The notes: generated from the sequence alone by a model not told the origin. 64,000 nt of DNA from Planctomycetota bacterium (GCA_029245865.1 JAQWOM010000055.1:1-64000); one strand, 5' to 3'. Positions 17,149-26,316 are shown, numbered from the stretch's first letter. Numbers and translations: made by a program.

Positions 17149-19593
17149 CTACAGCATGCTCAGCGGATCCACATCCACAATCACACGAACGTGGCGAACT
17201 GGCTGAGTCCGTCCGTGGAGAGCCGCCAGGAGCGCCTCAACCCCTTGATCGTCGGCGCACTTGGCCACGAGATGCACGCGATGTTGCTTGTTGATCCGTG
17301 GAATCGGCGCCGGTGCCGGCCCGAGGATCTGCACGTCCAGAGGCTGCTCGGGAATCACTAAATCGGCGATTGCCTTGCGTTTTCGGCCCGTCAGAGCTGG
17401 CTTGGCGGCCGCAGCCGGGGGTGTGTGGGCCTCGGGAAACAGCAACGGCCCCGTGCCCGCCACAGCCGGCCCAGGCTTCTTCTCCTCGGCCCGGTCGACC
17501 TCTGCAGGCGGCCCTTCGCCGGCATCGGGCTGCCCGCTGGCAACACGCAGCACCGAACTCAGCTCTCCCGCGCGCTTGCTCACCGCATGTTCGTCCGGTC
17601 CCTGCACCACGACACGCAGCAGGCGACCAAAGGGGGGGTAGCCGAGAGCCTCCCGGTCCCTGAGCTCTCTCTGAGCAAAGGCCGTGTAGTCCTGCGCCAC
17701 TCCCGTTTTGATGGCGGGGTGCTGAAGGTCATAGGCCTGAACCACGACGCGCCCCCCCTTCGGCCCTCGCCCGGTGCGCCCGGTGACCTGTGCAAGCAAC
17801 TGAAACGTTCTCTCGGATGCTCGATAGTCCGGCAAGAACAGAGCGGAGTCCGCGCACAGCACACCGACCAGCAGGGCATTCGGAAAATCGAGTCCCTTCG
17901 CGATCATCTGCGTACCCACCAGCACGTCGATCTTCCCCGCTCCAAAAGCATCGAGCACTTTCTCGTGTGCGCCACGACCGGACATGGTGTCACTGTCCAT
18001 GCGTGCGACTTGCGCAAAAGGGAAAGCCCGGCGAACTTCCTCTTCGACCTTCTCCGTACCAAAGCCGAGTGGTGCAAGCGGTTGGTCGCAAGTTCGGCAT
18101 TTGTCTGGTGGCGGTTCTTCGTGACCACAGTAGTGGCACAGGATGCGGTGTGCGCGTTGATGCAGCGTCATCGACACATCACAGTCGGGGCAACGCAATG
18201 ACTGGCGGCATGTACGACACAGCAGCACAGGCGCCCATCCGCGCCTGTTAAGGAACAAGATGATCTGACCTTGGCGCGCCAGAACATCGTCCATGGCGGC
18301 TCGCAGCGCGTCGCTCAGATAAGCGAAGCGCTTCCGTCGCTCTTCAATGGTCAGATCGACCATGTGCACTTCGGGAGTGCGCCCTCCGGCGACTCTCTCT
18401 CCCAGCACGAGCCGCTCGTAAGTTCCTTCTTCGGCCTGCTGATAAGCCTCGAGCGAGGGCGTTGCCGTCCCGAACAGCACCAGAGCGCCCGTTTCTGCGG
18501 CACGCTGCACGGCCACATCCCGTGCGTGATAACGCGGAACATTCTGCTGCTTGAAGCTCGATTCATGCTCTTCGTCCAGGACGATCAGCCCCAGCTTCGG
18601 GACCGGCGCAAACACGGCCGAGCGAGCGCCCACCACCACGTCTGCCTCACCGCGCAAAATAGATCGCCATTGATCGTGACGCTCCGCGTCCGTGAGATGG
18701 CTGTGCAACACTGCGACGCGATCGAAACGTTCGCGGAACCGTCGTGTCGTTTGAGGAGTCAGGCTGATTTCAGGCACCAGCACGATGCCCTGTCGACCGG
18801 ACTTCACCACCTGATCGAGCACTTGCAGATAGACCTCGGTCTTGCCGCTTCCCGTCACTCCGTGCAAAAGAATCGGCTTCGGTGCTGATCGCGAAACCCC
18901 ATCAAGCGAGAGTGCTTCGAGAATCCGATCGTGCACGCGTTCCTGGTCAGCTGTCATCTGCAAGGAAGGTCGACGTTCAACATGTCCACTGCCAAACGGG
19001 TCGTAACGTGCAGCGACGCGCTCGAGTGTCACGTGGCCTAGCTTCGCAAGACTTTGAATCGGCGAACGACTGACATGCGCCAGGTTCATCAACTCGCGCG
19101 TCGCCAGGACTCCTCCGCGATCCGCGAGGATGCGAAGAACGCGCGCTTGTTTCTCCTGACGGCTCTGCAGGCCATCAACAACGGGACGGGCAGCTCGGGG
19201 CTCCATCGCCAGATGAACTTCTTCGATCATGCGCCCACCACGGCCATCCCGCGCGGCTCGAGGCAGGGCGGCGTCCAGGGCCTCTCCCACCGAGCAACCA
19301 AGGCGGTGGGCCATCCACTCACCCAGCGCAAGAATGTCCGAGGTTGCCAGCGGTTTGTCGTCCACCAGCCGCTGCAATGCTTTCAGCTTCACGCCAGGTG
19401 GGGCCGGGCGGCGCTCGACACGCACCACCATGGCCGACAGACTTCGCCCTCCGAATGGAACCATCGCTCGCACGCCGGGCACCACTTTGCCTGCAAGCCT
19501 TTCGGGCACCTCGTAATCGAACAAGCCGCCCACGGGCACAGGAGGCGCCACGGACGCGAGCAGCGGCGACTGAGGCGTCCCGTCTGGTGTCAC
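17149..19593 (-). CDS. priA: Primosomal protein N' (replication restart helicase PriA)
   Basis: An 814-residue superfamily 2 DNA helicase. Order of parts: 3' DNA-binding domain with PVGGLFDYEVP, winged helix, Walker A GVTGSGKT (about residues 245-252), DEEH box, a zinc-binding insertion with two C-x-x-C...C-x-x-C clusters, and helicase motifs V-VI with QVTGRTGRG. The C-terminal domain contains an unusual ~60-residue Pro/Ala/Lys-rich insertion before the conserved end. PriA reloads the replisome at stalled forks. I chose GTG at 19593: it lies just after the upstream MazG-like stop and GAGG is about 9 bases before it. The ATG at 19671 would overlap that gene by 67 bases and add 26 unlike residues. 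Confidence 0.93.
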   Translation of the reverse strand: MTPDGTPQSPLLASVAPPVPVGGLFDYEVPERLAGKVVPGVRAMVPFGGRSLSAMVVRVERRPAPPGVKLKALQRLVDDKPLATSDILALGEWMAHRLGCSVGEALDAALPRAARDGRGGRMIEEVHLAMEPRAARPVVDGLQSRQEKQARVLRILADRGGVLATRELMNLAHVSRSPIQSLAKLGHVTLERVAARYDPFGSGHVERRPSLQMTADQERVHDRILEALSLDGVSRSAPKPILLHGVTGSGKTEVYLQVLDQVVKSGRQGIVLVPEISLTPQTTRRFRERFDRVAVLHSHLTDAERHDQWRSILRGEADVVVGARSAVFAPVPKLGLIVLDEEHESSFKQQNVPRYHARDVAVQRAAETGALVLFGTATPSLEAYQQAEEGTYERLVLGERVAGGRTPEVHMVDLTIEERRKRFAYLSDALRAAMDDVLARQGQIILFLNRRGWAPVLLCRTCRQSLRCPDCDVSMTLHQRAHRILCHYCGHEEPPPDKCRTCDQPLAPLGFGTEKVEEEVRRAFPFAQVARMDSDTMSGRGAHEKVLDAFGAGKIDVLVGTQMIAKGLDFPNALLVGVLCADSALFLPDYRASERTFQLLAQVTGRTGRGPKGGRVVVQAYDLQHPAIKTGVAQDYTAFAQRELRDREALGYPPFGRLLRVVVQGPDEHAVSKRAGELSSVLRVASGQPDAGEGPPAEVDRAEEKKPGPAVAGTGPLLFPEAHTPPAAAAKPALTGRKRKAIADLVIPEQPLDVQILGPAPAPIPRINKQHRVHLVAKCADDQGVEALLAALHGRTQPVRHVRVIVDVDPLSML

Positions 19594-19604
19594 GGGCGAG
19601 CGCC

Positions 19605-19925
19605 TCAGGATCCCCGAGCCGTGCCGTGCGTCGGCGTTGGCTCGGCGCAAGCACACGGCGTCGACGAGCAACGCGGGCAGCCCTCTGCATATTTGTCAGC
19701 AGCCACTCTCTCGAGATCGATTTGGTGCATCGAAGCCAATGTCGACAGCCAGGCGAAGACATCGGCAAACTCGCCTTCGAGACCCGCCCGGTCACCCCGG
19801 CGCAACGCACGTGACAACTCGCCCACTTCTTCGGCGAACCACATGTAAGTGCCTGCGGTCCCGCGCGCCGCATCTTTGTCCCCATAAATGTCTTCGATCA
19901 AGCGCTGGAACTCTGAAACTTTCAC
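19605..19925 (-). CDS. MazG-like nucleotide pyrophosphohydrolase
   Basis: A 106-residue all-alpha NTP pyrophosphatase of the MazG type. The metal-binding pattern E-E-V-G-E near residues 32-36 and E-x-x-D near 52-55 (EFADVFAWL) is intact. Single-domain members of this size hydrolyse noncanonical or surplus NTPs to NMP and pyrophosphate; the preferred nucleotide is unknown. The C-terminal tail has an unusual cysteine cluster (CPRCSSTPCAC), which may bind zinc or be unstructured. The GTG start overlaps the stop of the upstream SpoIIE-like gene by four bases. The stop is 11 bases before priA, so the three genes are probably one operon. Confidence 0.85.
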   Translation of the reverse strand: MKVSEFQRLIEDIYGDKDAARGTAGTYMWFAEEVGELSRALRRGDRAGLEGEFADVFAWLSTLASMHQIDLERVAADKYAEGCPRCSSTPCACAEPTPTHGTARGS

Positions 19926-21586
19926 GCTTCACGTCCAATCGAAAGCATGGTGACCCCCGGCCCGAGTTCTGCTTGCCCACGGAACTTGCGCAACGTCGCA
20001 CCCATCCGTTTCATCATCAACTCGACATCTTTTTCGGATTCACGTCGCACCAAGGCGGCAAAGCGCTCTTCGCCAAGCACCTGCCCCTCTCCACCAGACA
20101 GACTCGAAAGGCCCGAAGAGTAAAGAATGGCCTTGTCGCCAGGCTCCAGAACCGTCTGCGCCACCTTCAACGTCTGATCAAAAACGGGGCCTTCGTCAAA
20201 GCCCATCGCAATGCCTTCGCTCAACACGGTTTCGATCCCGGCGATGCCAGCGTGTTGATGCAGCAGAGGAGGGTGGCCTGCATTGGCAATGGCCATCTCA
20301 CCCGTGTCGAGATCGATCACGGCCAACAGCGCCGTGACATAGAGACCCTGTGGAAGATCTTCTGAGATGCGTGCATTCACATCGCGCAGGACAGCGCCTG
20401 GATCCGATTCATGTTCCGCGATCACGCGTAAGGTCGAACGCGTCATCGCCGTGACCAGTGCGGCCGGCACACCTGTTCCAGAGGCTTCCGCAAGCAGCAA
20501 CCCTCGCTTCCGGCCTGGCATCTTCAAGATGTCGTAGGTGCTGCCAGCAGGAGTTCCCGAGGAATCGTGCAAGCCAGCAAACGCCCATCCCCGAAGCTTC
20601 GGAAGGCTGCGCGGAAAGAGACTTCCAGTGACCTCTGCAGCAACTTCGAGCTCTCGGCGCGATGCCGCCGCCGCTCGCTGGCTGGCCTGCGCCTCCGCCA
20701 AGGAGCGTGTCATCTGGTCGAAAGTCCGTGCGAGTTGGCCGACCTCATCACTGCTGTGAGGGCGTGTGTGGTGATCCAGATCACCAGCAGCCACGGCTCG
20801 AATGTCATCTTGAAGCATCCTCATGGGCCGCGTCATCCGGCGCCCCAGGACAAACGCGATCACCGCTCCGAGCAGCACGAAGGCACAGCCCGCATACGCA
20901 ACCTTCCAGGAGAACCGGCTGATGGCTTCTTGGATCGCTGCCGCTTCGAGGTGAACAGCGACTTCGCCTGCCTGGGCTCCATGCTGATCCATGACAGGGT
21001 AGCTGCCTCGGATGACATGCCATCTGTCGGGCCCCACGGACAGGAAGCCTTCCTGCACGGCTCCTTCACCCAGGGTGACTGTGGTCACGCCTTTCGCGGG
21101 TGCAAAGCTCGCTTCTCGCGCACGGCCCTCTGCATCGATGTAGGACGCCGCGGTAAGAGACGATCTCTGGCCCCCTGTCCAGCGAAAGAGTTCGACGGCC
21201 ACAACACGCGTTCCCGAACCAAGAAAGCGCGCAAACCGTCCCCGGTTCCACAAGACTTGAGCCTTGCGCTCGACGTCCGTCTCATAGGCCCGGAAGGCAA
21301 AAGGAGTCATCTCGTTCACTCGAGCCTGGATGTCCTCCTGACTGAGTCCCTGGTCGACCGTGCCGTAGTTAGAAGTCCACGCGTCGAGATCAGCCTGTGC
21401 CGCTGTCCGGGCCGCATCGGCCGCCGCGTACTGCACTTCAAAACGCACGGTGTCCTCGACAGATCTCACCACCGCGAAACCAAAGATGAGCATGAACACG
21501 GCCACGATCGTCGAAATGATCAACGACATCTTGGCCGCGAGCGGCACGCCCTTCATACGCCGGACTTCAGGGGCCCCGGGGGCCAT
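19922..21586 (-). CDS. Membrane HAMP / SpoIIE-type phosphatase-fold protein lacking metal ligands
   Basis: A 554-residue protein. Helix 1 spans about 21-41, a periplasmic sensor region about 42-228, helix 2 about 229-248, HAMP about 249-305 (RRMTRPMRML...DEVGQLARTFD), then a PP2C/SpoIIE-fold domain about 315-550. In active RsbU/SpoIIE phosphatases four acidic motifs bind manganese: GGD, DVSGHG, TDG and DD-x-T. Here they read AGS (347-349), EASGTG (367-372), SSG (490-492) and PGVT (543-546). Three aspartates are lost and one is replaced by Glu, while the fold-defining NAGHPP is intact. I infer a pseudophosphatase acting as a sensor or scaffold. No anti-sigma or STAS partner is adjacent. It leads the mazG-like/priA operon. 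Confidence 0.88.
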   Translation of the reverse strand: MAPGAPEVRRMKGVPLAAKMSLIISTIVAVFMLIFGFAVVRSVEDTVRFEVQYAAADAARTAAQADLDAWTSNYGTVDQGLSQEDIQARVNEMTPFAFRAYETDVERKAQVLWNRGRFARFLGSGTRVVAVELFRWTGGQRSSLTAASYIDAEGRAREASFAPAKGVTTVTLGEGAVQEGFLSVGPDRWHVIRGSYPVMDQHGAQAGEVAVHLEAAAIQEAISRFSWKVAYAGCAFVLLGAVIAFVLGRRMTRPMRMLQDDIRAVAAGDLDHHTRPHSSDEVGQLARTFDQMTRSLAEAQASQRAAAASRRELEVAAEVTGSLFPRSLPKLRGWAFAGLHDSSGTPAGSTYDILKMPGRKRGLLLAEASGTGVPAALVTAMTRSTLRVIAEHESDPGAVLRDVNARISEDLPQGLYVTALLAVIDLDTGEMAIANAGHPPLLHQHAGIAGIETVLSEGIAMGFDEGPVFDQTLKVAQTVLEPGDKAILYSSGLSSLSGGEGQVLGEERFAALVRRESEKDVELMMKRMGATLRKFRGQAELGPGVTMLSIGREA

Positions 21587-21683
21587 GGTGTCTCCGATCG
21601 AGTGGGACGGCTTTCGCGGACTGTTCCCTCAGGGGACACACGTGATCATAACGACGAACGGCCGCCAAAAGGCGAGGCGCACC

Positions 21684-22289
21684 TCAGTCCTCGGCAGTAC
21701 GGAGAACTTGGGCCGCAGCGACCACGTATCGAGCCCCGGACACGATCGTGAGCACAAAAGAGGCCCAGACGAAAACGTAGGCCAGGCCCAAGGAGAGCTG
21801 CCAGAGCCAGGGGACGCTTGCACCCAGCGCGAGATCCACCGTGCGTACAAGAAACACGGCGGGAATGGCGATGCACTGCATGATCATCTTGAGCTTTCCG
21901 TCCCAGCGGGCAGGGAATGCCACGCCTCGGGCCTCGATATAGCCCCTCAGCCCATTCACGAGAAACTCTCGGGCCACGATCAGGACAACCATCCAGACCG
22001 GAATGAACTCTCTCGCCCACTGCGCCGAGGCAAGAAAGATGAAGGCGCCGCAGACAATGACCTTGTCCACAACAGGGTCTGCGATGCGGCCAAAGTCGGA
22101 CAGCTGGCCCAGCTTACGGGCGTAGTAACCGTCCAAAGCATCGGTGGCCACGGCCAGAATGAAGATGCCTCCGGCCAATGCAGGAGCCCAGGCCTCAGGA
22201 CCCGAACAAGTATCCGTCCAGATCAACACCGCAAACATGATCAGTGCGATGCCGAACCGGCCCATGGTGATTTTGTTTGGAAGGTTCAC
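21684..22289 (-). CDS. pgsA: CDP-diacylglycerol--glycerol-3-phosphate 3-phosphatidyltransferase
   Basis: A 201-residue integral membrane enzyme of the CDP-alcohol phosphatidyltransferase family. The complete family motif D-x2-D-G-x2-A-R-x8-G-x3-D-x3-D is seen from DALDGYYAR to DPVVDK at about residues 50-76. Four to six hydrophobic helices surround it. It makes phosphatidylglycerol phosphate, the first committed step to anionic phospholipids. The start GTG overlaps the rimO stop by four bases; ftsK-rimO-pgsA is a common bacterial gene order. PgsA is preferred over PssA on the basis of its context and the start NLPNKITMGR. Confidence 0.93.
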   Translation of the reverse strand: MNLPNKITMGRFGIALIMFAVLIWTDTCSGPEAWAPALAGGIFILAVATDALDGYYARKLGQLSDFGRIADPVVDKVIVCGAFIFLASAQWAREFIPVWMVVLIVAREFLVNGLRGYIEARGVAFPARWDGKLKMIMQCIAIPAVFLVRTVDLALGASVPWLWQLSLGLAYVFVWASFVLTIVSGARYVVAAAQVLRTAED

Positions 22290-23722
22290 TCGTTCAGCAT
22301 CCCAACCACGTCATAGCCTTTAATACCTGAAATCTTTACCTCTCTGAAATCGCCGGGCTGCACGCCCTCGGCCTGTGCCGCCGTGAGCGAAACCAGCACT
22401 TGTCCGTCAATCTCTGGAGCATCTCGACGACTGCGGGCCACCGCCAGGGAGCTGTCCAGGCCCGCCAAGGTGTCGACACCATCGATTAGAACCTCTTCCA
22501 CCTTACCGACGCGCTGCTTGTTCGAAGAACGGAGCACGTCGCGCTGGAAGCGCATCACCTGTTCGCGCCGGTCTTCTGCGGCTCGGCGACTTGGACGCCC
22601 CCCGAGATTGACGCCTTCGGTGCCTTCCTCGGGCGAATAGGCAAAGCAGCCCACCCTGTCGAAGCGAATCTCCTCGAGCAAATCCATCAAATGGCCAAAT
22701 CGCCGCTCGGTCTCTCCTGGAAAGCCCACCAGAATGGTCGTGCGCAGCGTGAGATCCGGAATCGCTTCGCGCAGTTCAGCAACGACCTGACGGATGCGCG
22801 CAGGAGACGTGCCGCGCCGCATCGCGCGCAGCACAGCCTCATCACCGTGCTGGACCGGCATATCCAGGTAGGGCAAGACATTGGGCACCTCGGCCATGGT
22901 CCGGGCGAGGTGGTCGTCCATGGTGGCGGGATGTGCATAAAGCACGCGGATCCATTTTAGCTCGTCGATCTTTCCTAGCTCGGAAAGCAACTCCGGAAGG
23001 CCGTAGCCCTTGCCCAGGTCTTTCCCGTAGTCGGTGCTGTCTTCCGCAACCAGACTGATTTCACGAGTGCCCAGTTGTGCCAGCGCACTCGCTTCTTCGA
23101 CCAGCACATCCAGCGGCTTGCTCTGAAGCTTTCCTCTTATCTTTGGAATCGCGCAAAACGCACAGATGTGGTTGCAGCCTTCTCCCAGTCGCAAGTAAGC
23201 CGTGTGCACGGGAGTCAGTAGCGAACGGCCGAGATCTGCGGAACCTCCCTTCGAGCCTCCGCTCGCCGTACGCGACCCTGACCGACTGGCTCCGCCTCCA
23301 GAAAAAGTCACCGGGCCCGTGGACGCAGGTCCGTCGTGGATTGCACGGCCGATCACAGCATCGACAACGGAAGGTACGCCCGAGTAATCGCTCAGCGGCA
23401 AAAACGCATCGACTTCGGGAATCTCAGCGGCGAGTTGCTTCTCATGCAATTCCACCAGACAGCCTGTCACTACAAGTCCGCGAATGACTCCGGAGCGCTT
23501 GAGTTCGGCGTAGCGCAGGATGGTGTCGATACTCTCCTGCCGAGCTTCGTCGATGAACCCGCAGGTGTTGACGACCACCAGGTCACTGTCCTCCGGCTCG
23601 GTCATGAGACCGATTCCGGCACGGCCCAGGTGCCCGGCCATGACCTCGCTGTCTACGAGGTTCTTCGAACAGCCCAGAGAGACGAGGCAGACAGAGCGGT
23701 CGAGGGTGGGAGTGAGAGCCAT
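22286..23722 (-). CDS. rimO: Ribosomal protein S12 methylthiotransferase
   Basis: A 478-residue radical-SAM methylthiotransferase. The N-terminal MTTase domain has its three cluster cysteines at C18 (SLGCSKN), C54 (NTCGF) and C88 (TGCL). The radical SAM cluster motif is C183-x3-C187-x2-C190 (CNHICAFC), and a TRAM domain closes the protein after about residue 410. SLGCSKNLVDSE is the RimO rather than MiaB signature. It methylthiolates a conserved Asp of ribosomal protein S12. A Gly/Ser/Arg-rich insertion at about 134-167, between the MTTase and radical-SAM domains, makes it some 35 residues longer than usual. pgsA follows with a four-base overlap. Confidence 0.95.
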   Translation of the reverse strand: MALTPTLDRSVCLVSLGCSKNLVDSEVMAGHLGRAGIGLMTEPEDSDLVVVNTCGFIDEARQESIDTILRYAELKRSGVIRGLVVTGCLVELHEKQLAAEIPEVDAFLPLSDYSGVPSVVDAVIGRAIHDGPASTGPVTFSGGGASRSGSRTASGGSKGGSADLGRSLLTPVHTAYLRLGEGCNHICAFCAIPKIRGKLQSKPLDVLVEEASALAQLGTREISLVAEDSTDYGKDLGKGYGLPELLSELGKIDELKWIRVLYAHPATMDDHLARTMAEVPNVLPYLDMPVQHGDEAVLRAMRRGTSPARIRQVVAELREAIPDLTLRTTILVGFPGETERRFGHLMDLLEEIRFDRVGCFAYSPEEGTEGVNLGGRPSRRAAEDRREQVMRFQRDVLRSSNKQRVGKVEEVLIDGVDTLAGLDSSLAVARSRRDAPEIDGQVLVSLTAAQAEGVQPGDFREVKISGIKGYDVVGMLNE

Positions 23723-23784
23723 GGAGACGCCGAGGGGGGTGTGATTCTAGCGCGGAGAACTCACCGGCATCCACCGCACGAGAA

Positions 23785-26316
23785 TCAGACGCGTTCTTCT
23801 TCCACCCCGCGAGCTTCGGGATTCAGGGCAATCCAGTCCTCAACGGACATCTGCACCTCGCGGGCTTGGCTGCCTTTGTATTCGCCAAGAACGCCTTCTT
23901 CCGCCATCAGATCGATCAGTCGGCTCGCGCGGGTGTAGCCGATGGCGAACTTGCGCTGCAGAAGCGAGGCGCTTCCGCGGTGCGTTTCGATGATGAAACG
24001 GGTGGCCGCATCGTAGAGATCGTCAACTTCGGTGGGGTCAACGCCGTTCTCTTTCCGCTCACGAACCAGGTCACGCTCGTAGATCGGTTCCGAATCGACT
24101 CGCACCTCATCCATCATGGCCACGACCTCTTCGTCGCTCATGAAGGTGCACTGTCCCCGCAAAATGTTGCTGGTGTGAGGAGGCATGAACAGCATGTCTC
24201 CCTGGCCCAGCAACTGCTCGGCTCCATTGGCATCAAGAATGACGCGCGAATCGATCTTGCTCGAGACCATGAAGGCGATACGCGTCGGCAAGTTCGCCTT
24301 GATCAAACCCGTGATGACATTCGTCGACGGACGCTGCGTCGCAAGAATGATGTGAATGCCGACGGCCCGGCTCTTTGCAGCGATTCGCGTAATGGAAGTC
24401 TCGACATCCTTGGCCGCCGTCATCATCAGGTCTGCAAGCTCATCGACCACAATCACGATGAAAGGCAGGAAGCGCGGAAAGTCCACTTCATCGACAGCTT
24501 CACCGAAGACCTTCCGCAGCTTCTCGTCGTCGAGCTTGTTGTATCCATAGATGTTGCGTACGCCTGCGCGATGCAGCAGGCGGTAGCGCTCTTCCATCTT
24601 GGTCACGGCCCACTCGAGAATTCCGGGGGCCCGTTTCATGTCGTTCACGACCGGACACGCGAGGTGCGGCGCTCCAGAGAACTGACTCATCTCCACCATC
24701 TTGGGGTCGATGAGAATCAACTTCACCTGCTCTGGTGTGCGCGTAAACAGGAACGACGAGATAATCGTGTTGAGGCAGACAGATTTACCAGAACCGGTTG
24801 CTCCTGCCACGAGCAAGTGAGGCATCTTCGCCAGGTCCACGACCATTGGATTGCCAGCCGCATCTCGCCCAAGAAAAATAGGCAAGGCGAACTTGTGGTC
24901 GGTGAACTCACTGCATTCAAGCAACGGGCGCAAGCGAACCGTTTCGCGAATAGGGTTGGGCACCTCGATCCCGATGGTGTTCTTGCCGGGAATGGGGGCC
25001 ACGATGCGAACGGATCGCGCCCGCAGTGCGATCGCAAGATCGTCTTCCAGCGAGCGGAGCTTCTCGACCTTGATCCCAGGTGCGAGCTCCATCTCAAACA
25101 TGGAAATCACCGGCCCTTTTTGAATCTCGACGACACGCGCCTCGATCTTGAAAGACAGCAACGTGGACTCAAGTGTCGACGTTTTTTCGGCCAGCAAGGT
25201 GTCTAGCTCGCCTTGATCGATCATTTCCTGTTCATCAAGAATCTCTTGGGCCGGGAACAAGTACTCGCAAGGCGCTGCCCGCTCGATCTCTGCGATGTCC
25301 CCCTCAGGGTTGAGCTGGGCGGCTGATTTCCCGTCACCCATTTCGCGCACCTTGGGCGGACCACTGATGGCCGCCAGGGCTTCATCTGAGCCGAGATCGT
25401 CTGCGGCCTCTTCTCCGTCCTCTTCGTCTTCCTCCTCGTACTCCTCCTCTTCGTCTTCTTCGCCTTCTTCTTCGTCCTCGTACTCCTCTTCGTCTTCGTA
25501 CTCTTCTTCGTCCTCGTCTTCGTACTCCTCTTCTTCCTCTTCTTCGGCCGCGGCAGCTAACGCCAGCTCTTCGTCGTCACCCCAGTCTTCATCCTCGACC
25601 CCTTCGGGTTCGACAACCTCGGGCCGTTGAGGCTTCACTCGACTCTTCCGCTCCTCTTGCTTCTTACGACGCACGGAAGCGGCCTCGGCGGCGGCAGCTT
25701 GCACCACCGCTCCCTTGTCTTTCATCCAACGTGCACCGGTCATCAACGCGGTGTAGTACGCAATGTCCGTGGCCAGGACGAACGTGATGAGGGTCAACAC
25801 CACGAGCACGATGCGAGCCCCAACAACACCAAGCCCACCTGCCACGATGAGCTGTGCGTTGATGTACTCCCCGACAATGCCACCCGCCGGATAGCTTCCG
25901 CTGCTGTCGCCGAACAGATGCGCCAGCAGAGCCGAAAGACTCACCATGCAAAGGATCAGGCCCGCGCCGCGAACACTGAAGGAGGGCACCTCGCTGGCGG
26001 TGAAGAGCACACAACCCCAGACCGCAAAGCAGCCAACGACCAGCCAGGACGCGTATCCAAAGGATCCCAGAAGGAAACCTGCCAGCGCCTCGCCTGCCGG
26101 GCCACAAAGATTGTCGCCCTGGCCCGCGCTAACGGCCGACAGCGTGAGAAAGGTCGTGGTCCCCAGGAGGACCAGGGACAGGATCTCTCGCCATCGGGGC
26201 GAAAGCCCTTCGGATTCTGCATGCATCGCGTTGCGCCGACCCTTGGAACTCGCTCCGCCGGACTTGCCGCCGGATCGCCCCTTCCTGGCCGTTTTGGTGC
26301 TCCTTGTCCTGGCCAT
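23785..26316 (-). CDS. ftsK: DNA translocase FtsK/SpoIIIE
   Basis: An 843-residue septal DNA motor. The N-terminus is strongly basic (residues 1-30), followed by about four membrane helices between 45 and 190. A linker follows that includes an extreme acidic tract at about 258-307. The alpha/beta motor begins near 340 with Walker A GATGSGKS at 505-512 and continues with the hexameric ATPase motifs (VVDELADLMM, ILATQRPS). The last ~75 residues form the winged-helix gamma domain that reads KOPS sites (SLLQRKFAIGYTRA). It pumps chromosome ends across the division septum and activates XerCD. rimO and pgsA follow downstream. Confidence 0.97.
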   Translation of the reverse strand: MARTRSTKTARKGRSGGKSGGASSKGRRNAMHAESEGLSPRWREILSLVLLGTTTFLTLSAVSAGQGDNLCGPAGEALAGFLLGSFGYASWLVVGCFAVWGCVLFTASEVPSFSVRGAGLILCMVSLSALLAHLFGDSSGSYPAGGIVGEYINAQLIVAGGLGVVGARIVLVVLTLITFVLATDIAYYTALMTGARWMKDKGAVVQAAAAEAASVRRKKQEERKSRVKPQRPEVVEPEGVEDEDWGDDEELALAAAAEEEEEEEYEDEDEEEYEDEEEYEDEEEGEEDEEEEYEEEDEEDGEEAADDLGSDEALAAISGPPKVREMGDGKSAAQLNPEGDIAEIERAAPCEYLFPAQEILDEQEMIDQGELDTLLAEKTSTLESTLLSFKIEARVVEIQKGPVISMFEMELAPGIKVEKLRSLEDDLAIALRARSVRIVAPIPGKNTIGIEVPNPIRETVRLRPLLECSEFTDHKFALPIFLGRDAAGNPMVVDLAKMPHLLVAGATGSGKSVCLNTIISSFLFTRTPEQVKLILIDPKMVEMSQFSGAPHLACPVVNDMKRAPGILEWAVTKMEERYRLLHRAGVRNIYGYNKLDDEKLRKVFGEAVDEVDFPRFLPFIVIVVDELADLMMTAAKDVETSITRIAAKSRAVGIHIILATQRPSTNVITGLIKANLPTRIAFMVSSKIDSRVILDANGAEQLLGQGDMLFMPPHTSNILRGQCTFMSDEEVVAMMDEVRVDSEPIYERDLVRERKENGVDPTEVDDLYDAATRFIIETHRGSASLLQRKFAIGYTRASRLIDLMAEEGVLGEYKGSQAREVQMSVEDWIALNPEARGVEEERV
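25396..25545 (-). repeat. Low-complexity acidic tract inside ftsK
   Basis: About 150 bases of GAA/GAG/GAC/TAC codons encode a run of Glu, Asp and Tyr in the FtsK linker, with a recurring E-E-E-Y-E-D-E pattern. The plus strand is an almost pure pyrimidine tract. Such slippage-prone DNA can change length between strains. The linker is known to be variable in FtsK proteins, but this composition is extreme. Confidence 0.85.

Noticed and set aside
17149-19671. ATG at 19671 as the priA start
   Set aside because: It overlaps the upstream gene by 67 bases and adds unlike residues; GTG at 19593 has a ribosome-binding site and suits the family N-terminus.
23866-25206. A 446-codon plus-strand frame antisense to ftsK
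   Set aside because: Complementary shadow of a clear FtsK motor domain; His/Arg-rich with no motifs.
25295-25630. Serine-only-looking protein on the plus strand
   Set aside because: It is the reverse complement of the FtsK acidic tract (GAA/GAG read as TTC/CTC-shifted TCC/TCT), not a gene.
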